Shown: in pieces, positions 46,140 through 58,159 of the stretch
Numbering within the stretch: position 1 is the first letter of the stretch
Layout of the letters: each line of letters starts with the position of its first letter
Source: Archegozetes longisetosus
Taxonomy: Eukaryota > Arthropoda > Arachnida > Sarcoptiformes > Trhypochthoniidae
Assembly (NCBI GenBank): GCA_018873245.2
Contig: JAEMBT020000009.1
Coordinates: 5,139,180-5,203,179 of the forward strand
Length of the DNA stretch: 64,000 nucleotides
Reading direction: 5' to 3'
Notes under the pieces: model-generated
Databases searched by the model: none
Seen by the model: the letters and a program-made list of their open reading frames with translations, nothing else
Told to the model about the DNA's origin: nothing
Program-made: the position numbers and the translations under genes

Positions 46140-47500
46140 TCATTTTTACTTTATAATAAGCTTTTTCTTATAAATTATATTACTTTAAGGGCTGTTTCTA
46201 ACTCAATTCGTTTAATAAATGCCGAGTATCAATACTAGGATACCATTAACAACTATTATTTCAGTTCAAGTTGTTATAAGCTTATTTTTATTGTATAAAA
46301 TACAAATAATTCTATTATATCTTTATGGATCATTAATAATTAGAAAATATTTCACTAATAGTTTATAAATTTCTAATAATAAGATCATAATTTTCGTTTG
46401 AGATCTTGAATAACAAATTTGAAATAAATCGATAAAATATAGCTTAAAACCTATTTGCTTACTAAAATTTATTCGAAGAACGCATTATCTTTATAAATTT
46501 AGTGTATGAGTACTGAAAAGCAAGATAATTTATATTAGCATGAATTCAGTGCCGTAACTAAATAATGGGCGAAGGAGAGTAATGAATATCTTATTAGAAC
46601 CGGGCTATCAAAATGTTTTGTAGTAAAATGTTGACATTTATCTGATGCTTAAGTTAATTTGATTGGATATGAGTTTCTAAATTCTATTAACAATATGAAT
46701 ATCTTTGTTAAAGCTTAAATTCAATACTATTTAAATCAAATCTTGAATTCCAGCCTTTAAGCATTTGTTATGCATTATAAATTTCAGGACTTCTGATCTG
46801 TCGACTTCTATCAGTCTAGTGGAATAACCCATAAACCAATCAAAACTATTATTTTTGATATATGAACATTATACGAAATTGTGCTTATTTTATCAGTCAT
46901 TATGTATTTAATATCATTAGCTATGAATTGTTCATTAATTGCATTTATTATTTTTGAAATTACTCTTAGTTTGCACTCTTGTTTAGGAGATTATTATATT
47001 CGTAGAGCAGAGATCTCAGTGGGTCGCGAGAGAATCTGAACATTTAGTCATGTGTGAGTCGCGGTTCGCAAAATTTAATTCTGATAAGATTTTTGAGTTA
47101 TGACGACATCTCTACACTATAGTTGATGAAGAATTTCATCAATTGAAAACTGTAAACTTATTAAACTTTATGTTGGACATGAGATTTTTATAACCTCAAA
47201 CAGATTAATACATTTGAAAATGATTTAAGAGCAACTTTAAGATTGTACCCAATATTTGCGAACTTTACTGTAAAAACCTTTACTTTGATGTAATTCAATA
47301 AATTGGGCAAATTTAATTAGTATTATTTTATGAGTCGCAAAAACTTTCGAGAATTTTGTGGGAACTAAGGCTATATATGATGATAAGAAATATCAATTCT
47401 CTTAAACAAAATATGATATTAATGGCAAGTAGTAGAAAAAAATCAGCCATTGGTGCAAATAATTGATTTACATATCTGCTCATTAAAACAGCTTTTCGAT
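46140..47500. other. Upstream flank of receptor B, duplicated at 51.3-52.4 kb
   Basis: Stretches near 46385-46455 and 46545-46680 (CAGTGCCGTAA, GCGAAGGAG, AAAATGTT) recur at 52100-52190 and 52255-52370. No gene of its own is visible. Confidence 0.6.
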
Positions 47501-47615
47501 CAGTTTTAGAATGTTATAAATGCAGTCTCTATTTGTGAGAGCAATACTTTTTGGTGAAACTAAACCAAAAATCATTTTCAACGATTTAAGGTATGAAGCT
47601 GAGCATCTAATGTGA
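47500..47615 (-). pseudogene. Chemoreceptor relic fragment
   Basis: About 100 bp similar to the part of receptors A and B around the SPKSIGLS region (45640-45730 in B), with shared ATTTGTGAGA, CTTTTTGGTGAAAC and CATTT blocks. No reading frame remains. Confidence 0.5.
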
Positions 47616-48379
47616 CCAACTTCTGTTGGAGAAACCAAGAACGTTAATCAGAAATGTCGAAAAAATCCAGGACAATTCTGGGACAACAATTTTTATTACG
47701 TTATTTTCAATAATTATTGCTTAAAATTAATTCAATATATGAAACCGTTTATAAAAGGGAGAGAGAGAGAGATTGCAATACATTAAGGTTCATATTGGAA
47801 GCACTAAAAAGTTTAGTAATCACTCATAAGTATATAACTTTATGAATAAACATTGACTTAAATGTTAGAACCTTTAGATAGTACACTATATTATAGTACA
47901 TTATATTAATATACAGTATATATGTTTCAAAAACGCTTTCATATGATTTAGAAACAAACACTAACATTACTCTTTCACTAAATTTTTGCAATAATACGCA
48001 ATACTTTTATAATTTTATTAACTTTTACTAACAAAAATTCAATTTCGATTGCAATCTATTTTTCTGTTGATTTTTATCGTGAAGTACACTCTCATTTCAT
48101 ATCGAAATTTTCTTTTCAATTTTGGTCTTAAATGGTAGTTTTCTTTCATAACAGCTGAGCGCAAAAAGTTGCTTTTAATATCTTGTTTTCCGAGATATTC
48201 TAATGTGAAGGGAAGACCAGTACTTAAAATCCGGGACTGTCCTTGGAAAAAGGACGGTTGGTCACACTTTTCGCATCATTTTGATTATTGTTGTAATGAG
48301 CAACTTGTAATATTATCAATAATAGTGTCATTAGTTCCATTTTTTGATCGATTGCCACAACAAAATTTGTTATCTAATG

Positions 48380-48605
48380 AGCAACTAATTTATTCGATAC
48401 AGAAAAGTAGCTAATACAATACTAAACAACTTAACATTGAATTTGAATTTTCTCTTAAATCGACTAAACAAATTGCAAAAAATTTTAGTATAAGCATATT
48501 TCTGTATTCTTCAATATTAGATATAAGACGAGATCAGTTCTAAACAATTTTGTACTTATATAAATATAGATTTATATTCATAAGAGTTTTATCAATAAAC
48601 TTATC
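48380..48605. repeat. 3' flank of a lost receptor copy C
   Basis: Similar to 44470-44705. The similarity stops abruptly at about 48605, where GC-rich repeated sequence begins. Confidence 0.7.
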
Positions 48606-48609
48606 ATTA

Positions 48610-48780
48610 GAGACGTTCAATCGGATTCCGTTGACGGGATATACCGTCCCATCCCGCTCCATCCCACGGGACGGGACGGCGTAGAATTAAAAATTTAGAC
48701 ACGGAATGAGACGGGATGACTGATGATTTTCAAAAATCCCGTGGAGATCCCGTACCGTAGAATGGAACAGAATTTTATGT
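48610..48780. repeat. GC-rich repeats of a CGGGACGG/ATCCCGT motif
   Basis: The motif CCCGTC/GACGGG recurs in both orientations at least eight times in about 170 bp of otherwise AT-rich DNA. Such clustered short inverted motifs are common in subterminal parts of hAT elements. It lies about 0.9 kb left of a hAT transposase remnant and could be that element's end (inference). Confidence 0.45.
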
Positions 48781-49544
48781 TCCAATGTCTCAAGAGTACA
48801 AATTTTCTAAGGAAATACGAAAACGTAATTTTTAAACATCCTAAATAAAGTATAGTTATTATAAAAACACATCGAGTTTTCCCTGCAAATGGAGCCTCTT
48901 CTCTATTGAAAAATATCAAAAGGGCTTATTAAACACTAGTATCTATACACTATATTTAACACTTAAGTCATTCGATACTTTTTTAATCTGAGCTTTATGT
49001 TTTAGATTGGGAGTATAAGTGTTGAAAACTACTTTTCAATTGAAAGGGAGTTCAGATTAACATCTTAGAACTAATCCAACATTTTATATCTTTATGAAAC
49101 TTTTAGCTTGATTTTATTGAAGTGACAGTCTGATATGAATGAAAGTTCACACTAATAATCATTTTTAAAATATGTAAATCGCTGATATGTTGTACTATCA
49201 TGGTTCTTATACTATTAAAGATTTTCGCGATAAGACTTACCAAAGACTCATCGTTATACTATTCATTAGTTTTCATTACTTAACATTAGTTAAAAGTTCA
49301 AAAATTTACTGAAATCGAAACTTACATGGAAGTGTCTAAGCGTGTAGGTATTGATGTTTAAGTTACAAAATAAAGGTTAGTTAAAAAATATTCGATTAGC
49401 CAATGAGGCTAAATGATTAAAACTTAATCGTGAATATTCAATTTTTTGTTTTAGGGTTTATCACTATGAAAGGAAACCATTTTCATATTTAAAAGTGGAG
49501 AAGAGGTTCCTCATGTAGTCAGGGCTTCACACATTCATAAAACA

Positions 49545-50691
49545 ATGTCGGAGTGTGAAATTATAGTTGAAAGTGATAAAAATAATCAAAATATTAATTC
49601 TAATGCATTTAAGAAACTTAAACGGGCTGTGACTGATGAAGTAAGTAATCGCAAAGAAATACACAAATTAATAAATGAATGCTCAGCGCGGATTAGTTAT
49701 AAGCAGAGCCAAGAATTCCGGGATCGTCCCGAATTTTTTTATATTGATTTAAAAATCGAGAATCAAATCTGTAAAGTCTAATTAGATAAATGCTCAATTT
49801 AACTATTCTAGAAGTCCCGAATTTCCCTAATCTCCGTTTTGAGTCCCGAATTCCCTAATTTAGAGTTTAACACCTGAATTTGAACTATTTTTCTATTTTA
49901 TCAAAAGTATTATCAAAGATTATAATGACTCACATGATAAAAATTAACAAAGAACAGGTTTGCGTCTCACACCACATTTCACTTTCTTTTATTTAATTGA
50001 AGTAATTTTATAGAAATCTAACAATTATATTAAAATGCACCACTCGTTACTGTTGAAGTTGAAAGATCTTTTTCAATTTATAAAGCTATTTTAACTGACA
50101 AAAGATATAGTTTAACAGAAGATAATATTGAAATGTTCATTGTACTAAAATTCAATAACTTTTTATATAATTTTAAATATTTATTTCCCGATTTTGACTC
50201 CTGAATCTGACAAAATTTTACTCCCGGATCCCTCCCGAATTTAATACTTTTTAAGTCCCTAAATTCTCGGCTCTGGTTATAAGACTCATGTCGTTACTAG
50301 TAAAGTATAGACTGAATTTCCACGAGTAATTTTGGATAATCGTTAGACATTGTTTGTAAAGTGTAGTATATGTGTTTTCATCATTAAACATGTTGGTAAA
50401 GACGGAATAAGTAGACTTAAAAGGCATAATTGCAAAGTCGACAGTACCCCACATATTTATAAATATTTTCAAAAAATACCTACAAATAATGAAAAAATGC
50501 TAATTGCAAAATCTGTAGCATTGCGTTGTGTCAAAGATTTGAAGCCTTTTAATTTTATTGAAGGCCATGGTTTTAAAGAACTATCAAAAGTTTTAATTCA
50601 AATTGGGAACAAACTTGGAGGGAATGGTAATGTTGAAGACTTGCCCCCAAGCAGGATAACAGTTTCGCGTCAAATTGATTCAATATATTAG
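49545..50691 (+). pseudogene. hAT transposase N-terminal part, split by another element
   Basis: Coding blocks 49545-49703 and 50284-50691 are in the same frame when the insertion between them (with one target copy) is ignored. The second block carries a BED-type zinc finger (CSIC, then GISRLKRHNCK) and the hAT segment VALRCVKDLKPFNFIEGHGF, then LPPSRITVSRQIDSIY before a TAG. The RNase-H-like catalytic core and dimerisation domain are missing, so only the first fifth to quarter of a hAT transposase remains. Confidence 0.8.
49704..50275. mobile_element. Small hAT element nested in the hAT transposase gene
   Basis: 572 bp, starting CAGAGCCAAGAATT and ending AAATTCTCGGCTCTG, with 8-bp duplications GTTATAAG at 49696-49703 and 50276-50283. 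Inside, near 50053-50170 (+), it keeps the C-terminal hAT dimerisation segment (VEVERSFSIYKAILTDKRYS). It is a deletion derivative of an autonomous hAT. The CAGAG terminus and 8-bp duplication are diagnostic for hAT. Confidence 0.9.
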
Positions 50692-50820
50692 GTTGATGAA
50701 AAGTTTTGTCATAAATCTAAGCGTAATTTTTCGATCTAATTTTTGACACTTTATCTATTGTTAACAAAATTTTCAAATTATAAACTTCAAACACAGGTAT
50801 TGAACTCTAATTTAATGAAC

Positions 50821-51101
50821 TAAAGAGCAATTTCAAATTACTCCTGGTGATTCCTAGACATGTCTTCAAACAAAGAGCACATCCGCCACTGTTTGCTCTA
50901 TGAGTTTGACCTCAAGAAAACCGTAGCCGAAGCTCACGAAAACATAACTCGTGCATATCCAGAAACGATGAGTCTCTATGCTTCTGGATATACACGAGTG
51001 ATGTTTTCGTGAGCTCAAACTCATAGAGCAAACAGTGGCGGATTTGCTCTTTGTTTGAAGACATCTAGGAATCACCAGGATTAATTTTAAATTGCTCTTT
51101 A
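50821..51101. repeat. Hairpin of about 281 bp with a very short loop
   Basis: The left arm TAAAGAGCAATTTCAAATTA pairs with TTTAAATTGCTCTTTA at the right. The arms contain GAGCAAACAGTGGCGGAT and its complement. The left arm has an extra 23-bp block near 50910-50933 that is absent from the right. The loop near 50966-50980 is only about a dozen bases. It lies between the hAT remnant and the receptor relic. Confidence 0.8.
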
Positions 51102-51104
51102 GTA

Positions 51105-51345
51105 CTTAGTAAATACTTAGTATCAATGGTTGTAATTGAATAATGAATATAAATTTTTGATTTTGAAACTTTGAAACTTTTGATTTTTCCTTTTGGCAAA
51201 TTGATTTGGAAACAGAGATAATCGGTTCTATATAGATGAGCATCAACTGAATTGAGAACTAATTCTCTTGGTAAAGCTTTATTGGAACAAAATCACAGTT
51301 TTCAGGCTCCATCCATAACCTAAATATGTTTTGGGTAAGATTATT
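51105..51345 (-). pseudogene. Chemoreceptor copy C, N-terminal relic
   Basis: The minus strand resembles the first 80 or so codons of receptors A and B, including the block encoding the NSVDSHLYRTxLSLFPN region. Frameshifts are present. The body of the gene is absent; hAT material and a hairpin stand in its place down to the 3' flank at 48605. Confidence 0.65.
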
Positions 51346-51349
51346 TATT

Positions 51350-52650
51350 ATAGAATGAATTATTTTTCATTTTATGTGAATAAGAAGTTTATGATGCCTT
51401 TAACGATTGCTTAATAACTTTATTTGTTATAAAAATACGGAGGATCAGTACTCAGAACTATTTGACTAGTTCAAGTTCGAAAATATTTTTTATCGTATTG
51501 TAAGTGCAAGAGCCTTTTATGATGGAATGCATTGCATTTTTCTTTTCACTTCACTCACTCCTTGAATCACACAAAAAGCAAAACAGAGTTTTGCGTATAA
51601 ATGCTTTATTAAATATCACAAAAGTCAACTATTCATATGATGGACACGAACTCTCAACTCCCGAAACGACTTTGTGAATACGTTTAGAGTCGAGGTCAGA
51701 ATCTTTTCTTCACGTGTTTATCGACTGTATTCAATAATGTCCTTCGCTGATCGTTTATTGATAACCGGCTACGTGATCAGCTACAAGGGAACTCAAAATA
51801 CTTATTGATAAGTGACCAATGTGTCATTTACACACGTATTTCTGAATCCTAAAATAGTCTGGATTCAGAGAATAGGTTGTTTAAAATTTCAAATTTTGAA
51901 ATAGGACATTCTTAATTGAGCCCTATCAAAAATTGATAACTTGTGAGTGCTAAATATTTTATGCACTCACAGTATTAATACAAACGATTCTATCACGTGT
52001 TTAGTAGTCATTAATAATTGTAAAAGTTATCATCAAATCTCATAAGCTTTTAATAGGTTGTCTTTTAAGCTAACCCTTTTAATATTATATAAATTTATAG
52101 TAATGAGAGTACAGTTCTTGTTTGAGGTCTTGAATAAAAAATTTGAAACAAAACGATAAAATATAACTTAGAATTCATTTATTTATTAACGTATATAAAT
52201 TTTGTAAAAATACAGTATTATAAGGATACTTAGAAGACAAAATAACATCATATTAACTTGAGTAAAGTGCCGTAAATGAACAATGAGCGAAGGAGCATAA
52301 CAAACACTTCGATAGAACTGAAATGTCAGAACATTTCTAGGAAAATGTTAATATTTATTTGATGTACTATTTAGTTCTATTCAACGTAAGTTTCTGAACC
52401 ATTAAAGAGAAAGATATTAATGTTTCTAAATGTTTAGATAGAAATGTATTTACGAATAAAATTTTGCTAGAGATTTCTTAACCATTAAGTTAAATATAAA
52501 TTCAAACGAATCACAACAATAAGACTCAAGTCACCACAGTGAAAATCCTAATATTCCTCATTTTATTAATTGAAATAGAATTCAATGAGAATTACAAAAA
52601 AATAATAAAACATTAAATCAGCACAAGTTTAGCTTTCATTAGAATAATAG
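51350..52650. other. Duplicated upstream flank of receptor copy C; no gene
   Basis: Contains the blocks at 52100-52190 and 52255-52370 that match the region upstream of receptor B. No open frame of note. Confidence 0.55.
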
Positions 52651-52654
52651 AAGT

Positions 52655-54440
52655 CTATTTATTTCTATGATATATCTTTGACAAGGTCTCGTAAAATATC
52701 TTGGTATCCAACTTGCACTTTTTCTCCAAATCCGCAATTGATTTACAGATATCTTGATAATACATCTCCTCCTCTTTAGCATAAACACTCTTCAGGTCCA
52801 AATCATTATAGATTTCTTTCACACGTCTAACAGATTCGCTATTTTTGAGGCCATAATTCTTTTTAAGAATTTGCATCTGTTTTTGGTCACAAATTTTAAA
52901 AGCTGTGACTATGGGCCAACAGCACTTTCCTTCTTCAATATCAGTGCCGATTTTGCCGATAACCTCTGGGTCTCCATAAAGGTCGAGGTAGTCATCTTGT
53001 AGTTGGAAGAGATGTCCCATTTTTAGCAGTATTTCTTCCGCGTATTTGTGATCTTCGATCGCATCCCATGAACACATATACATAGCTTTAAAAATATAGA
53101 TAAAAATTAGTAAAAAGTGTTTTAAAATACATTTTAAGCTTAGGGTCAACTTCAGTCAGGTTAGGTTAGATAAACTTGAGTATTACTTTCTATCAAATAC
53201 GTTTTGATCAAATATTACCTTATTTAAAAAATGATATTGATAGAAAAATGTGCTGTGTTAGCATTAACAGTATAAACAGTGTGTATATTTCTTGTGGGTA
53301 TTAGCAAATTTGATTAATTTTCTTTTACTTTTCATTTACTTTTACTCAAACTTTTTCTTTTAAAAGTGAAATTAATCACAAGAAAATTACGCTAATTGTT
53401 AGCATTATTTATATAAAAGTCATGTCTTTCTCCCAATATATAATTTAGCTAATTATTGCGTAACATACCAAGTCTTACGGGTAGAACAAACGTGTAGAAT
53501 GAAGTCTTGTACTTAACAATACTCTCGTAACGCATTTGTGTGAACAACTCAAACCTCGGGCTTCCGTTCGGGGGATTAGACATCGTGTCCATGCATTGGC
53601 CGTAAGCAGTATAACGAGTGATCTAATATTTTTTCGATAAAGCATGTTTTTATACTTTAACTCATAGTACAAACTTATAGATATATAGCACATACCTCAT
53701 GCATAAGATCAAGAATTTTTCCATAATATTTCTTATCAGATAAATACAATTTCAGAATATGATAGTTCTCTTGGTCAATAAGTATAGCGTCATTCAAAGC
53801 GATTAATCCGACGTAATCCTAATGAATAATCAACATAAAAACTCATCAAAAGTCCAAATAAGAGAAAAAATAGAAACCAGAACCTATTGTAACACAAAAT
53901 GCAATAACAGCATAATTGTAAGCTTTATTCTAGATATGACTCTGAATACGAAAATGGTATATTTATCGAAAATATTACGCAATTCAAATTATTAAATGGT
54001 TTGTTATGCTAAGGACTGAAAGTTTCACTTTGAATAAGTTAACCTAAGCCCTTGTTTAACAGACCATTCAATTAGTGATGTAATTCAAAACAGACCTCTC
54101 TATACCAACAGTTGCGACCACGTCTTGTGATGGACTGATCCATCATATCGTCGACCACTAAGAAGTAAGCCTGAAGTATTTCGACAGACCAGCCAAGAAT
54201 GCGAGCTAACTCTAGATCACACTCTTTGACATCTTGCTGCTGTTGAGATGCTAATAAACGATAAGTAGTCACAACAGACAAACCTCTATTCCTCTTCCCG
54301 AACGGAACATTATATTCTAATACTTTCTTAAGCCATTCAATAGTATCTTTCAGTTCTTGTGGTGGATTATCAGGTGTTATGTCTTTTAGGATCCGTTTGA
54401 AGGTCTGGTCGAATGCGATCCAATCACTCTTGTCTTGCAT
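52655..54440 (-). CDS. FPPS: Farnesyl diphosphate synthase, four exons, 350 aa
   Basis: Exons: 54440-54096, 53818-53696, 53622-53469 and 53085-52655, joining in frame to 350 aa, the usual family length. The enzyme condenses IPP with DMAPP and GPP to farnesyl diphosphate in the mevalonate pathway. Visible signatures: GKRNRG for IPP binding, first Asp-rich motif DDMMDQSITRRG with Tyr-Phe at positions -5 and -4 (bulky residues that limit chain length to C15), KYKTSFY, and second Asp-rich motif QDDYLDLYGDPEVIGKIGTD. The exon 3 donor at 53468 was chosen over an earlier GTAAGA because it keeps the FVLPVRLAMYM segment. No signal peptide or lesion; likely cytosolic and functional. Confidence 0.92.
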
Positions 54441-54449
54441 TTTCTTCTT

Positions 54450-57400
54450 TATAACGATTGAAATTGCTTTAAATTTAGTTCAAGTCTAAAAAACTATTAA
54501 TTTTATGAGTTAGATATCTCTTATAGAGAATTTTGTTAATTAAGTCTAAACCACAGCTTGTTTTCAAACTGACGACACATATACTCAGCTAAATACGAAT
54601 TACGCGATATTACTGTAAAGTAATTTCAGTGTATTTTTACAACATTGAAATTATAATCAGTTGTCAATTTCCTGAGTTATACGGAAAATAGTAGTGTTAA
54701 AAAGAGGAAAATCAGTTAGTTAAAAAGGAAAGTTAGTTAAAAATGTTTGCAACAACTACACTCAGAAGTTCATCTTTATAGCTATTATTGAATAACGACT
54801 ACAACTTTATTGTAGTTTATCTAAAAAAGTACTAATCAATTTATTTTTGATTGCTAGCAATCAGCCAACTAAATAGTGAAAGTTTTATTTGCGTCATTCT
54901 CTAATGATTAATGTATTTCAAGTTTTATCAAAAACGAAATCAAGTTGAACTTGAATTAAATAAAGTATTTTCTAAACTGAAATCATTTTAAAAGAGTATC
55001 TATGTCTATCTATTGCATACTAATTTTTTTTAAATGTATAAAGAAAACCTGTTGCATGAATTTTAATACATTTTCAATACACTATTAACACTTAGATTTA
55101 GGCCATAAATATTTGTTAAAAATATTTATGAAGTTTTATGTCTGCTTTTATGCAGATTTGGTGAATAATTTTTGAAGTTTGACCATGAAAAGGTAATAGG
55201 TTTTCAACTTAAATATCTAAAACCTGCAATACTTACTCGATGGTTTGTATACAAGTATTTTGGTCCTTGAAAATGGGAAAACAATTTTGTTGGAAATACT
55301 AGTATAATATTTTTGAGCCACTTTTCTGAAGCTACATTTTTATAAACTTTCATAAGTTTCAATAGTCTCTATGATTGAAATTAATTACGAAATCTAAAAA
55401 CTGGTTAAAAGTTTGATATAAACCTAAACTAATGTAAAGAACACATAAAAATGAAAGCTAAAAAGTTACAAGAATTTTCAACACAAATATATAAATACGA
55501 ACAAAGTAAACTTGGTTGCTAAGAGAACATAAATTGACAGATACATAGTCAGCATATTTAACGTGATACATACCCGCAAATATAATTGATTTATTAAGCT
55601 ATTATTAAAGCTTCTTTATTATTTCATAACAACTTTGTAACAGCAATATGAAACTCTTTAATCCAGGATGTGATAACTACTACGCACACAGAGAGAGTGG
55701 AAGAAAAAGAGAGAGTGAGAGCTTATTATTTTAAACTTTCTGATTTCTTATCATTCCTAAAGCTCATTCTATAAGTGCTTGATTGAACGAACTAATTCTA
55801 TGAAGGCTTATCTCAAATATTATTTCAGTATATTGATTCTGATTCAAGGATGAAACAATTAGGATCTTCATGATTATATATAAGGAAAATCAAGTGTCTA
55901 AATCATTAATAGCTATTTTTCTGATAATGATTACATTAAAGATTTTTGTCTATAAATCATTTCTGAATTAATTTATGATAGAATTTCTTCAAACTCATTA
56001 AGTTTCAGTAAAAGTAACAAATAGTTAATATGAATATGAGATTTACGACAATACGAAAAACTCATAAAACAAGTTTTTATGTCAAATATACGAAGAAGTA
56101 ATCCCTTAAAACTAAAATTTAAATTTGAAAAATATTTTGTAATTGAAACATGTTAAGAAATATTCATATAATAAATTGGCAGCTCTTAGTTACTAAATAA
56201 TTCCATGGTCGCGGTGGCAAAGATATAAAGATAATAATAGAAGATAAAGTCCTAATTGATAAACAGTTGTTGAGAAGATGATGAAGATGAGACTCAATCA
56301 TCATGTCCAAAATAGCCTTAAGTGAAGGGGAATCAACTCTAATCATAGGTGTGAGTTCAGCACCGAGGAAATGATTTTAGGCAAGTTTCCCTAGAGGAGA
56401 ATTGAATGACTTGTCCATAAGACCCAATTAGAAATATGGGTACCTCCATCACATACTTTGAAGAATCTTTGATAGAAAAGAAAAAATACAACCTTGTTAT
56501 GAGATATACTCTAATCAAAGCTATAATTAGGTTTATAGAATTAATTGTTCATATAATTGGCTTTAGTGCTTGATAAGGTTCTAAGTTGAAGGTTACAAAA
56601 TCTCTCAATTAATCGTTATATGGATGATAGGATTATTATTGTTATGTGAGACATTTTTTAACATGAAAGTAAACTCCCCTCATGATAGAAGAGTACACGT
56701 TCTACAGTAGGATAAACATCAAAATTCCATTTAATAAAACTTTCAATCAAAATAAACATTAGATGAATAATGTTTTATATATTTAATGACTAGATCATTT
56801 TTCTTTTGATAGAATCAATATTAAGTCATTGAAAAAGTTGAACGCTTGTAAATCAAAGATAAATATTTATGTAAATCTAATAATAGTCGCAAAATTGACT
56901 TTCTATTACATCAATTTTTGATTATTTACTATTAATTTTGTAGTACGTGTTCAGATTTACTTCATCTAAATATGATTTCTTATGAATAAAAAATGTGTTA
57001 AAAGCTCAGACATATCATTGATGATCCTATCCTTGATATAGCAATTGAGAACATTGTAGAATTACATGACAGCTTCAATGCGATCTAATTCAGTTCACGT
57101 TGAAATAAAGGGAATTTTAATACTTTTAAAAAATTCATTAGTCGAATCATGCATTGAATTTTCGGGAAAGGATTTAATACACAGCCTTATTCATAACACT
57201 ACTTAAGCAATATCTTGGAAAAGTTAAAACTTAAGTTTGAATTTTTATATTCTCAAAACTCACTTAAACTCAAGTAATAACCTTAGGGTTAAATTTTTAT
57301 GAATAATTCATTAGTATTAACTTCATGTTACGCATCAAATAATTAAATTTAGCCCCTCATTAAAATAATACTTTCGCTAAAGCTTAAGTGTTATTTATGA

Positions 57401-57935
57401 GTAGGACTATAATTAGTCGATCAAGTGTAGGGAATCAGACGTATCAATCAATTATTTTAGGGAAGCTGGCATTTCTACATGATGACCAAATTTTCAAGTC
57501 GATTGCTTTCAGAACAGGATAAAACTGTTCTTGGTAAGTATTAATAAAATAAATTTTTGAGTAAGAATCCTAATTAAGTTCCAAATTAGCAAACTTTTCA
57601 CATCCGCTTCTGTGAGATCTATTTTTAATAAGATACTCATTTACTACTCGATAATTAATTATTTTCTTAAACTTTCGAGTAAAAACATGTAAATTTCTGA
57701 CGCGGGTGGATTTATTTAATATATATATTTATCTTCTTTTCGAATTGAGGAAAGTTTTAATTAAACTAATTATAGGTAAGTTTGGGGTACAACTTAAGTT
57801 TATAAGGAAAATTTCTTTTGACTCTTTTAAACCAATTCAACTTATACTTTGGTCATTTGAAATGCCCTTGTAATTAATTAATTTTGACCGTTATATTAAA
57901 GATAATGATAAATAATTTTAATTCTATATAGATGA
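54450..57935. other. Gene-free stretch upstream of FPPS
   Basis: AT-rich DNA with a short GA-rich tract at about 55690-55720. Nothing else recognised. Confidence 0.45.
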
Positions 57936-58150
57936 AAGTTTTAGCGTTCAAAATAATCGCCGGTAGCCCTAATGCATTTATGCCGTCGATTTACTGAGTC
58001 TTCAATTTCCTCACTATGTCTTACTTTGACCATTCACAAAGAGAGGACTTTACAGCTGTATAAATTCCTTCTGGGTGTTCTAAATTGCTGACCGCGCAGG
58101 GGCTCTCTCATCCTCGAGTTCAAAGAATGTGACAAGGATTTAGATGAGGG
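57936..58150 (-). pseudogene. Mariner-type transposase tail relic
   Basis: On the minus strand one frame ends VNRRHKCIRATGDYFER and a stop near 57940. This is the usual C-terminal ending of mariner transposases. Upstream sequence is frameshifted and termini were not found. Confidence 0.45.
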
Positions 58151-58159
58151 AAACGTAGG

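Noticed and set aside
48169-48414. An 81-codon open frame
   Set aside because: No family features; it runs into the duplicated receptor flank and its composition looks like chance.
55690-55725. GA-rich tract
   Set aside because: Simple-sequence tract with no larger structure.
56164-56346. A 60-codon minus-strand open frame
   Set aside because: Short, isolated, no splice context or recognisable motif.
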